From positions 1 to 32,088 of the forward strand of contig JALEJB010000041.1 in NCBI GenBank assembly GCA_022768825.1: a stretch of DNA of 32,088 bases. The letters run 5' to 3'. The position numbers and the translations under genes are program-made. The DNA is from Lachnospiraceae bacterium (GTDB lineage: Bacteria; Bacillota; Clostridia; Lachnospirales; Lachnospiraceae). The notes under the pieces are model-generated. The model saw only the letters and a list, made by a program, of their open reading frames with translations. It made no database searches and was not told where the DNA came from. Shown here piece after piece: positions 23,183 to 31,087 of this stretch (position 1 is its first letter; each line of letters opens with the position of its first letter).

Positions 23183-25308
23183 ACATATCCTCCAATCTGA
23201 TCAAGAAAATCAATCAACTGATCTGTCCGTCTTTTTGCGGTCTGCATTGTCGATGTATACATCCTCGATGCGAGACTCATCTGATCCCAGATTTCCTCAT
23301 TATGAAGCACTTCGTTTATTCTCGTTGAAAGTTCATTTAACCTTCTCAGATCAAACATACACAGATTCTTTCCATCGCAAAGCTCCCCATCATCATATGT
23401 GGTATGATCGGTGAACAAAATGCTTCCCTGTTCCATGATATTTGCCATACGCTCCGTAAAACCGCCTTTATGCCATGCCATAATATTCAGTGAAATCTTA
23501 CTTTGTTTCATAATTTCAATACTTTCTTTCGGTGTTACATCATCATGAATCTGTAACATCGGATGATCAGCCAATACCGCTTCTTTCCAAGAAGATCCCC
23601 AGATATGAACCAATACACCCGCTTCCAGCAGATGTAAAATTACCTTTTCACGATAATAATACATGATGCATTGCATCACAGGCTTCATCTGGAAAAACAA
23701 CTCCAGAAATTCTTCCTTCGAACACCGGATTTTCCTCTCGACCAGCACCTCCTGAAATGCGGCCTCTGCGGTGAGCTCTGTGCGGATACGCATCTTCTGT
23801 AAAAAATGCGCTGCCAGATGACGCACATCTTTCTGACATTCTAAAATCTGTTTGATTTTTTTTCGATAGTCACCATATGTTCCAATAAACGATACATCAT
23901 ACTGCCGGGCATAAAAAGGCGGCAATTCATCTTCTGAATGCATGTTACAAAATGCCGGCGGAAACAACATACTTCCGGAAACCATCGGAAAATACGCTTC
24001 CACAAAATCCTGATAATGCACATCATGGGTCAGCACAAAATAATTGTCCGGAACCTGCTCTAACTGATTTTTGAGCCAGATTGGATGATCCAATATGAGA
24101 TTTAGCTTCGGACCATAGATCACATCATGTAAAAACAGATTCGATTCTTTCAAGAATACCGAAAACAAATACGTCTGCACACCCACCACTGCCAGAAATC
24201 GTTTGCCGGCAAACTGAACTAATCCGTTGATATCTTCTGCCTGCTCATCATAAGCAATGACCCGGTATCCTTTCTCTTTCAAAGCCTGTTCTAACTGTTT
24301 CAGAATATGGTTTAGTATATTATAACAATAAGTGACTCCATAATAAAAGAGAAACGGTGTGGATGGAATGCCGGGCTTCTTTCCCGTCACTTTTTGGTAA
24401 CGTCCTAGTGCATCCGGCTCATTTTGATAATAACATTGATCAAAATATTCATACACACTGCCCGCTTTTCGGTTATCATTCCAAGGCTTTGTATCCGCCA
24501 GGTGATGAATGATCGCTGCTCCTTTTGCAATCTGTTCTGTCAGATTCGTATAATCGTCCTGAAATTTCTGAGGATCATTTTGAAGATTGCGAATTTCATC
24601 ATACGACGCAAATTCAAGAATTCCTGCCGCTGCCTTTTTCTGATTCAGATAATACCATGCCGGCGGGCAGTTATATTGATCCCAGCCCACATATACGAGG
24701 CGATCCTGATACATCTCGTTTAATACATCCTGATCATTATATTCATAACGTTCATAGTTCTGATACACATTAGCCAAAATCTTTTCTACTTCATTTCCTG
24801 CCCGAAGTGCTTTTACATTCACAAGCATGACACCTGCATTAAAATAATTTCCCTCGTGAGGAATACCAAGACGCCTTTTGTTCCCCTCATGAAATCCGTT
24901 GATTTTACCAAAAATATCCTCACATACCGCAAAAACATGATCTCCAAGATCCGTATTGTAAAGTCCCTGCAAAGATTTTTGAATGACAAGATCCACATCC
25001 AGATACAAAATACGCTCTACATCATCCGGAAGCATTCCCCATCCAATGATCCGGTAATATGTCTCAACCATGATCCCATTTCTGGATTGCACCATCTCCT
25101 TAAACTGCGTTCCAACATATAACGGAATCAGCTTCTTTTGCGGAAATGAAGATACATACTTCTGCAGGTCTTCTAGTTCCTGTGGTTGGATATCTTCATA
25201 TGGCAAATAGACATTTACCGGTCCGGCTTCCTGCATAAAGAGTGAATAGAGCATTACCGCCGTCGTCTTTAAATATCTGGAATTGGTTACGATCATAATA
25301 TTCATCAT
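23179..25308 (-). CDS. GT8 glycosyltransferase fused to a CgeB-type glycosyltransferase
   Basis: 709 aa. The N-terminal GT8 domain (1-300) has IMIVTNSRYLKTTAVML, YYRI, DVD at 104-106 (ERILYLDVDLVI), NYFNAGVMLVNVKALR (154-169), NDQDVLNEMY (191-200) and the C-terminal IIHHLADTKPW (266-276), all as in the LgtC/glycogenin-like family. The C-terminal domain (340-709) is CgeB-type, with YDVSFIGTYGDYRKK (470-484), YYREKVILHLLEAGVLVHIWG (551-571) and KISLNIMAWHKGGFTERMAN (604-623). Both halves retain their motifs, so the protein may add two sugars. ATG at 25308 with GGAGAATAACCT upstream. It starts 3 bases after the preceding gene and is coupled by ATGA to the next. Confidence 0.88.
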   Translation of the reverse strand: MMNIMIVTNSRYLKTTAVMLYSLFMQEAGPVNVYLPYEDIQPQELEDLQKYVSSFPQKKLIPLYVGTQFKEMVQSRNGIMVETYYRIIGWGMLPDDVERILYLDVDLVIQKSLQGLYNTDLGDHVFAVCEDIFGKINGFHEGNKRRLGIPHEGNYFNAGVMLVNVKALRAGNEVEKILANVYQNYERYEYNDQDVLNEMYQDRLVYVGWDQYNCPPAWYYLNQKKAAAGILEFASYDEIRNLQNDPQKFQDDYTNLTEQIAKGAAIIHHLADTKPWNDNRKAGSVYEYFDQCYYQNEPDALGRYQKVTGKKPGIPSTPFLFYYGVTYCYNILNHILKQLEQALKEKGYRVIAYDEQAEDINGLVQFAGKRFLAVVGVQTYLFSVFLKESNLFLHDVIYGPKLNLILDHPIWLKNQLEQVPDNYFVLTHDVHYQDFVEAYFPMVSGSMLFPPAFCNMHSEDELPPFYARQYDVSFIGTYGDYRKKIKQILECQKDVRHLAAHFLQKMRIRTELTAEAAFQEVLVERKIRCSKEEFLELFFQMKPVMQCIMYYYREKVILHLLEAGVLVHIWGSSWKEAVLADHPMLQIHDDVTPKESIEIMKQSKISLNIMAWHKGGFTERMANIMEQGSILFTDHTTYDDGELCDGKNLCMFDLRRLNELSTRINEVLHNEEIWDQMSLASRMYTSTMQTAKRRTDQLIDFLDQIGGYV

Positions 25309-25311
25309 AGG

Positions 25312-26457
25312 TTATTCTCCAACAGAAAGTATTTGTTGCAATGCGCGTTCAAAAGAAAACGCCTCTTTGACACGCTTTTGTCCGGCAATTGCAATGCGTT
25401 TTCTCTGTTCCTCTTCCCGAAGGAAGTAATCACACAGGTATACCAGTTCCTCCACGTCCGTATAGGTCACCAGTTCTTCCCCGATGCGAAAATATTCTGC
25501 CAGCTCTTCCTGATAATTGCTGATCAAAAAACCTCCGCATGCCATGATATCTAATGCGCGAAGTGGAATACCGGTTTGAATCGTTTTCAGTGAAATATTT
25601 AAATTGATCTTACTTAGCTGAAAAATTTTCGGCATCTCTTTTTGGTAATCTGCATATCCCATGTATTCCAGTTTGGACAAACGTTCCTCTTTTTCAGATG
25701 CATAATGCCTGACCTGAAAATGATTGGAAAGCAATGCCAAAATGAGGTACCGTTCCCTGGAGGTAACTTCACAGGCAAGCATATATTCCAGTTCTTCCCG
25801 TTTGATTTCTGCCGTTCCCTTCGATGCCAGCCCGTAGCGCACATTCATTTCCTTTAGAAAATCATCCGTGATCAATTCCGGCAAGAAATATGCTCCGTAT
25901 ACTTTGCCCTGTGCATGGATGATCCCTTCCAGAAATCCTCTCTGATATTCCTCTAACGGTCCCATATAATATGGATATTCTGTCTTGTAAAGCTGCCCGA
26001 CAAATGAGATCTCTGAGGTATATACTTCCCGGTCTGCCGGCGTGATCGCTTCCCTTAAAAACAATTCCGGGCTTGCCGCCAGGGGCAGATGCTTTGCCCA
26101 TATCCCCTGTCTGGCGTAGGCAAGGGCCTGTCCCCTGTCAAAACAGAACAGATGGGTCGTGGGATAATACAGTTCTTCTTTTCTTCGAATATGGATCGGT
26201 GAATCATAGATCCATGCCATATAGTTTGTCTGTAAATCACTGCAGACCTGTGCGATCAACGGAGAATAATTCACCGATAACACCACGTCAGCTTCAGTCT
26301 TTCCCAATGCCCTTCGAAAAAGCTCTAAAAACCGGTCATCCTTTTCCCAATCGGTAAAGTCGTAATCAAAAACCGTATATGTAATTCCCAGCTTTTCAAA
26401 TGCCTGCAGAATACCCTCGTTTAGAAAAGAATTCCATTTAAAAAAAAGTACTTGCAT
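25312..26457 (-). CDS. DUF3880/CgeB-type glycosyltransferase
   Basis: 381 aa. N-terminal half: VLFFKWNSFLNEGILQAF, VLSVNYSPLIAQVCSD (59-74), AWIYDSPIHI (81-90), LFCFDRG (103-109). Middle: EISFVGQLY (149-157). C-terminal half: SKINLNISLKTIQTGIPLR (282-300), ALDIMACGGFLISNY (301-315). It is one of five paralogs of the same architecture. AAGGGAAAC precedes the ATG. An in-frame T8 tract encoding Leu-Phe-Phe lies at codons 4-6. First gene of its minus-strand unit; the 114 bases upstream are shared with the divergent gene at 26572. Confidence 0.85.
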   Translation of the reverse strand: MQVLFFKWNSFLNEGILQAFEKLGITYTVFDYDFTDWEKDDRFLELFRRALGKTEADVVLSVNYSPLIAQVCSDLQTNYMAWIYDSPIHIRRKEELYYPTTHLFCFDRGQALAYARQGIWAKHLPLAASPELFLREAITPADREVYTSEISFVGQLYKTEYPYYMGPLEEYQRGFLEGIIHAQGKVYGAYFLPELITDDFLKEMNVRYGLASKGTAEIKREELEYMLACEVTSRERYLILALLSNHFQVRHYASEKEERLSKLEYMGYADYQKEMPKIFQLSKINLNISLKTIQTGIPLRALDIMACGGFLISNYQEELAEYFRIGEELVTYTDVEELVYLCDYFLREEEQRKRIAIAGQKRVKEAFSFERALQQILSVGE

Positions 26458-26469
26458 CTGTCGTTTCCC

Positions 26470-26498
26470 TTGCTTTTACCTGTCTAAAATGTTACGAT
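26470..26498 (+). promoter_or_regulatory. Weak candidate promoter for the 26572-30113 unit
   Basis: TTGCTT (26470-26475), a 17-base spacer and TACGAT (26493-26498). Both boxes match only in part. An alternative -10 is TATACT at 26513-26518, inside the palindrome, without a good -35 box. Confidence 0.3.
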
Positions 26499-26511
26499 TT
26501 TTTTAGTTTCC

Positions 26512-26528
26512 GTATACTTCCAGTATAC
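26512..26528. promoter_or_regulatory. Palindrome in the divergent promoter region, candidate operator
   Basis: GTATACT-TCC-AGTATAC, a perfect 7-3-7 inverted repeat midway between two divergent glycosyltransferase genes. Each half gives a TATACT -10-like box on its own strand; on the minus strand it has an extended TGG element. It could be an operator or a shared promoter core. Confidence 0.45.
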
Positions 26529-26571
26529 CAATTCTACGAAAAAAACACTATGTTTATTTTAGGAGAAGCGG

Positions 26572-27753
26572 ATGAAATTTTTGTTTGTATATACACAGAA
26601 AGGAATCTTTGATATCGCTTTTGCATTGAAGGGCATGGGACACTCCCTGGTTGTCATGGACGAGACGGCTGTACAGGCAGATACAACCGCACATCAGCCC
26701 TATCTGGATACGGTGCGAGAACGCCTGATGGCAGAGCATTTTGACTACGTGATCACTTATCTGTATATCCCTGAGCTGTCCGATATCTGCGAGACCTGCC
26801 ATACCCTGTATATCGCATGGGTATACGATTCACCGCTGTTATCCGTTTTTCATGCTTCTGTTTACAATTCCTGCAACCGTATTTTTATCTTCGACGAGCA
26901 GTTTTGTAACCGACTGCATAAGATCGGTATCGAGCATGTCTACCATCTTCCACTGGCGGCTAACACACTGCGGGCAGATGCGCTTGCTGTGACCGATGAA
27001 GATCGGACGCGCTATTCCTGCGATCTTTCATTTGTAGGCTCCCTTTATGAGCACAATATGTACAATGACTTTCATTCGCATCTGCCCAGAGAGATCCTCA
27101 TTCCGGTCAATCATTTTTTATTGCATGAATTATGCAATTGGAAGCAGCCGAGGCAATGGCCCATTCTGCCGGATGCTGTATTAAACCGCCTTCATGCGCT
27201 TCATGCCGAATCCGATCAACTGATGGAATTTGATTTTCCGGAGGAATATTACTGGGGCATTCAGCTCCTCTCCAGAAAGCTTGCTGAGATGGATCGCATC
27301 ACGGCACTGAATACCCTGGCCGAAACACATATCGTCGATTTATATACACAAAGCAGCGGACAGCTGACCGAAAACGTACACCTGCACGAACCAGTCGATT
27401 ACTATACTGAACTTGGTAAAGTATATCAGTTATCTAAAATCAACTTAAACTTCACCCTGCCGACCATCGAATCCGGTATCCCACAGCGGATCTTTGATAT
27501 TCTGGCCGCCGGTGGATTTGTACTGACCAATATACAACCGGAAATGTCGGATTATTTTGATCCCGGACAGGATTTCGCTGTCTATCACGATCTGGATGAA
27601 TTAAAAACACTCACTGATTATTATCTGACACACGAAGAGGAACGTCGCGCCATCGCCCTGCACGGTCAGGAAACGGTACGGACCAACTACACCTATGAAA
27701 AGATTTTGCAGCAGGTGATTTTTATCTGCGAGGAATCAAGGAAGGATTTCTGA
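26572..27753 (+). CDS. DUF3880/CgeB-type glycosyltransferase
   Basis: 393 aa. KFLFVYTQKGIFDIAFAL, YVITYLYIPELSDICE (59-74), AWVYDSPLLS (82-91), RIFIFDE (103-109), DLSFVGSLYE (151-160), SKINLN (288-293) and GIPQRIFDILAAGGFVLTN (302-320). Compared with the other four paralogs, the central stretch 165-235 is the most divergent (Trp-rich NWKQPRQWPILP) and could determine acceptor choice. TTTTAGGAGAAGCGG precedes the ATG. First of three tandem plus-strand paralogs; the next starts 4 bases after its stop. Confidence 0.85.
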   Translation: MKFLFVYTQKGIFDIAFALKGMGHSLVVMDETAVQADTTAHQPYLDTVRERLMAEHFDYVITYLYIPELSDICETCHTLYIAWVYDSPLLSVFHASVYNSCNRIFIFDEQFCNRLHKIGIEHVYHLPLAANTLRADALAVTDEDRTRYSCDLSFVGSLYEHNMYNDFHSHLPREILIPVNHFLLHELCNWKQPRQWPILPDAVLNRLHALHAESDQLMEFDFPEEYYWGIQLLSRKLAEMDRITALNTLAETHIVDLYTQSSGQLTENVHLHEPVDYYTELGKVYQLSKINLNFTLPTIESGIPQRIFDILAAGGFVLTNIQPEMSDYFDPGQDFAVYHDLDELKTLTDYYLTHEEERRAIALHGQETVRTNYTYEKILQQVIFICEESRKDF

Positions 27754-27757
27754 TTTT

Positions 27758-28933
27758 ATGAAGCTATTATTTTATCGATACGGAAGTATCTGCGAACCGG
27801 ATGCCATTGAGGGCTTTGAGGAACTGGGACTGAAAGTAGACCAGATGACAGAAGAAGTCCATAATAAATCCCTGTTGCCATCGGAATGTATCCGTTTGCT
27901 CAGCACGCAGCTGTTAGAGCATCCCGTGGACTTTGTGTTTTCCATCAATTTTTTTCCGGCGGTTGCGGAAGTGTGTCATATTTTCCGCCTTCCATACTTA
28001 AGCTGGTCCGTAGACAGCCCGGTGATGGAATACTTTACCTCCGCAGTAAAGCATGATACAAACCGCATCTTTTTATTTGATTCCAAACAATATGAGGAGA
28101 TTGCACCGCAAAACCCCGGTCATGTGTATCATTTACCCCTGGCAGGCAATGTCAAACCCAAGGACGAATTACTTGCAAAAAGCTCGCCTGCGACTTTGGA
28201 AAGATTTTCCGGTGACCTGTCGTTTGTCGGTTCTCTTTATACGGAAAAGAATCCATATCAGCGACTGAAAAACGCTCCCGCTTATCTGACCGGTTTTCTG
28301 GACGGTCTGATGCATGCGCAGTTAAAAGTATATGGTTATTACTTTATCGATGAGCTTTTGACCGAGGAGATCTGCCGGCAGTTTGCAGATCACTGCGAAG
28401 GATTTTACCGTCTCCCCGGAGAAAATGCGCTGTCTGACAGACAGGCGATCTCCCAGCTTTATCTCGGAACCAACATCACCGTGCTGGAACGGGACCTGAT
28501 CATGCGCAGACTTTCCGAGCGATATTCCCTTGATCTCTACACCGGAAGCGATACAAGCAACTATCCCAAGCTTCGCAACAAGGGATTTGCCAAAACACTG
28601 ACCGAGATGCCGATCATCTTTCATCAGTCAAAGATCAATTTAAATCCGACCGCCAAATCCATTCGCGCCGGCTTGCCGCTTCGTATCTGGGATATCCTAA
28701 GTTCCGGCGGTTTCTGTATGACCAATTATCAATCCGAGCTGCCCGCATTGCTTACTCCGGGGGTTCATCTTGATTACTATGGCAGCATGGAGGAACTGGA
28801 TGAAAAAGTTGCTTATTATCTGTCTCACGAAAAAGAACGTGCCGAAATCGCGCGCAACGGTTACGAAGAGGTCAGAGATCACCACACCTATCCGATCCGC
28901 CTGGCCCAGATGCTGCAATTAGCCTTTGGCTGA
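27758..28933 (+). CDS. DUF3880/CgeB-type glycosyltransferase
   Basis: 391 aa. LLFYRYGSICEPDAIEGF, VFSINFFPAVAEVC (60-73), LSWSVDSPVM (81-90), RIFLFDSKQY (103-112), DLSFVGSLYTEKNPYQRL (153-170), SKINLN (291-296) and GLPLRIWDILSSGGFCMTNY (305-324). Cytoplasmic. It has an AAGGAAGG site about 13 bases before the ATG, rather distant, so translation may depend on coupling to the upstream gene, which ends 4 bases before. Middle copy of three tandem paralogs; the specific sugar is unknown. Confidence 0.85.
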   Translation: MKLLFYRYGSICEPDAIEGFEELGLKVDQMTEEVHNKSLLPSECIRLLSTQLLEHPVDFVFSINFFPAVAEVCHIFRLPYLSWSVDSPVMEYFTSAVKHDTNRIFLFDSKQYEEIAPQNPGHVYHLPLAGNVKPKDELLAKSSPATLERFSGDLSFVGSLYTEKNPYQRLKNAPAYLTGFLDGLMHAQLKVYGYYFIDELLTEEICRQFADHCEGFYRLPGENALSDRQAISQLYLGTNITVLERDLIMRRLSERYSLDLYTGSDTSNYPKLRNKGFAKTLTEMPIIFHQSKINLNPTAKSIRAGLPLRIWDILSSGGFCMTNYQSELPALLTPGVHLDYYGSMEELDEKVAYYLSHEKERAEIARNGYEEVRDHHTYPIRLAQMLQLAFG

Positions 28934-28946
28934 GAAAGGAGCTGCT

Positions 28947-30113
28947 ATGAATATTTTATATCTGGACTGGCCCTGTTTTGGCAGGGAAGATGTATGTGCT
29001 GCCCTCACGGGCATGGGGCATCATCTGATCAAATTTTCTCACAAGGATTATACGGAACGGGAAAGTCCAAGCTTTCAGGATGCGTTTGACGCACTGATCC
29101 GGACAACGGATATCGACTGCTGTTTTTCTTATAATTATTATCCCCTGCTTGCAGAGGCAGCAAATAGACACGGCATCAAATACATTTCACTGGTGTATGA
29201 CAGCCCGTTTGTGAAATTATATTCTTTTACCATCACTTATCCGACCAATTATGTGTTTTTATTTGACTATGAGCTTTATCATGAGCTTCGAAGCGGCGGC
29301 ATCTCCACGGTTTATTACTCTCCGCTTCCAGTCAATGCCCGCTCGATCACCGAAAAGTTAAAAACAGATTATGACAGACAGCGGACGACCTGTGAAGTGT
29401 CTTTTGTGGGCTCCTTGTATAACGAGGATCACAATTTGTTCGACCGCATGTATGAAAAGCTTCGTCCTTACACGAAAGGCTATCTGGATGCCATCATGCG
29501 CGCCCAACTGAAAATATCCGGTTACAATTTCATTGAGGAAGTGCTCACCCCCGCGATCATTGATGATCTTCACAAAGCAGAGCCTTACCAAAACTCCCGG
29601 GACGGAGCGGAAACGCTCGCCAATGTATATGCCAATTATTATATTGACCGCAAGCTCACCTCAATTGAGCGGATTCAATTGCTTGGTGCTGTATCTGAGC
29701 AATTTCCCCTGAAGCTGTTTACCCTGGATCCGAATGCAGACATCCCGAATGCCACAAACATGGGAACCACGGATTACTATAATGAGATGCCTCTTGTCTT
29801 CCACAACAGTAAGATCAACCTGAATATCAGTCTTCGCAGCATCAAGTCCGGTATCCCGCTTCGCTGCATGGATATTCTGGGAGCCGGAGGATTTTTGCTG
29901 ACCAATTATCAGGCGGATCTATGTCGTCATTTTACTGCCAATGATGATTTTGTATACTTTGAGGATGAAGCCGATCTGCTTCAAAAGATTAAATATTATC
30001 TCTCGCATGAAGATGAGCGGACCTCCATTGCGAGAAACGGATATGAAAAGGTACTGGAACATTATAATTATGAGACGGTGTTATCGGAACTGTTTTCGAT
30101 TGCACAAGTTTAG
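28947..30113 (+). CDS. DUF3880/CgeB-type glycosyltransferase
   Basis: 388 aa. NILYLDWPCFGREDVCAAL, FSYNYYPLLAEAAN (60-73), LVYDSPFVK (82-90), YVFLFDYELY (102-111), VSFVGSLYNE (151-160), YNEMPLVFHNSKINLN (278-293) and GIPLRCMDILGAGGFLLTNY (302-321). I chose ATG at 28947 with AAAGGAG upstream; the frame could extend to TTG at 28926 inside the previous gene but that has no ribosome binding site. It lies 13 bases after the previous stop and is the last gene before the terminator at 30141-30171 and the convergent flagellin gene. The C-terminal half is closest by eye to the protein at 12110, at the opposite end of the island. Confidence 0.86.
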   Translation: MNILYLDWPCFGREDVCAALTGMGHHLIKFSHKDYTERESPSFQDAFDALIRTTDIDCCFSYNYYPLLAEAANRHGIKYISLVYDSPFVKLYSFTITYPTNYVFLFDYELYHELRSGGISTVYYSPLPVNARSITEKLKTDYDRQRTTCEVSFVGSLYNEDHNLFDRMYEKLRPYTKGYLDAIMRAQLKISGYNFIEEVLTPAIIDDLHKAEPYQNSRDGAETLANVYANYYIDRKLTSIERIQLLGAVSEQFPLKLFTLDPNADIPNATNMGTTDYYNEMPLVFHNSKINLNISLRSIKSGIPLRCMDILGAGGFLLTNYQADLCRHFTANDDFVYFEDEADLLQKIKYYLSHEDERTSIARNGYEKVLEHYNYETVLSELFSIAQV

Positions 30114-30140
30114 TGTCAATTTTCCTCGTCGCCATAACAT

Positions 30141-30171
30141 AAAAAGGAGCTGCGTACGCAACTCCTTTTTT
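30141..30171. terminator. Bidirectional terminator between the glycosyltransferase unit and fliC
   Basis: AAAAAGGAG...CTCCTTTTTT with an inner TGCG-TA-CGCA stem. T-runs flank the hairpin on both strands, so it can end the plus-strand glycosyltransferase transcript (stop at 30113) and the minus-strand fliC transcript (stop at 30209). Confidence 0.85.
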
Positions 30172-30208
30172 GATGATAGGATGAACCTCCTACCGGGTAG
30201 CTTCATGA

Positions 30209-31087
30209 TTAGCCTAACAGAGACAGTACACCCTGGTTTGACTGATTTGCCTGAGCAAGCATTGACTGACCAGCCTGAGCAAGAATGTTGTTCTTGCTGT
30301 AGTTAACCATCTCTTTTGCCATATCTGTATCACGGATACGTGACTCAGATGCTGACGTATTCTCAGATGTGGTATCCAAGTTAGCGATGGTATGCTCCAA
30401 ACGGTTCTGGATTGCTCCAAGGTCAGATCTCTGTTTTGAAACAGTCTCGATCGCATCCTGAATGGTCTTCATTGCAGTACCAGCTGCTGCATAGCTTGAT
30501 ACAGAAAGCTTGCTGTTATAAGCATCTGCTGCCTTGGTAGTTGTACCGGTAGATAATGTACCAGTAGCCTTTGTACTTCCAGTAAAGATAGAAGTCGAGT
30601 TCATGTTCTTGATAGAGATTGAAATTGACTGTCCGCTCAAAGAACCTACCTGTAAGTTCTTATTAACGAATTTTCCGTCTAACAGGTTCATGGTGTTGAA
30701 CTGAGTGGTAGACTGGATACGGTCGATCTCTGAAGTCAACTGGTTGATCTCTGACTGGATCGCGTTACGGTCAGCTGTGGTGTTGGTATCGTTCGCTGCC
30801 TGAGTAGCCAGCTCGTTCATACGCTGTAAGATTGAGTGGGTCTCATTTAATGCACCTTCAGCGGTCTGTACTAAAGACACACCGTCCTGAGCATTGGTAG
30901 AAGCTTTGTCTAATCCACGGATCGTGCTTCTCATTTTCTCAGAAATTGAAAGTCCTGCTGCATCATCAGCTGCGCGGTTAATTCTGTAACCAGAAGATAA
31001 CTTCTCAGTTGATTTTGACTGTGCGCCGGTTGTGATACCTAACTGTCTGTTTGTGTTCATTGCTGAAAGATTGTGTTGTACTACCAT
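30209..31087 (-). CDS. fliC: Flagellin
   Basis: 292 aa, a short flagellin with only D0/D1 regions and a reduced centre. N-terminus VVQHNLSAMNTNRQLGITTG and KSTEKLSSGYRINRAADDAA are classic; the C-terminus ends NNILAQAGQSMLAQANQSNQ then GVLSLLG. Residues 87-100 (LQRMNELATQAAND) with R89, L93 and E113 match the conserved TLR5-contact region of D1. Residues 148-205 are rich in Ser and Thr (for example STKATGTLSTGTTTK, 171-185), the likely surface-exposed part and candidate O-glycosylation region. AAGGAGGAAAATAGT precedes the ATG. It is transcribed from a perfect sigma-28 promoter with a ~144-base leader, and ends at the terminator at 30141-30171. The cell may have other flagellins outside the window. 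Confidence 0.97.
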   Translation of the reverse strand: MVVQHNLSAMNTNRQLGITTGAQSKSTEKLSSGYRINRAADDAAGLSISEKMRSTIRGLDKASTNAQDGVSLVQTAEGALNETHSILQRMNELATQAANDTNTTADRNAIQSEINQLTSEIDRIQSTTQFNTMNLLDGKFVNKNLQVGSLSGQSISISIKNMNSTSIFTGSTKATGTLSTGTTTKAADAYNSKLSVSSYAAAGTAMKTIQDAIETVSKQRSDLGAIQNRLEHTIANLDTTSENTSASESRIRDTDMAKEMVNYSKNNILAQAGQSMLAQANQSNQGVLSLLG

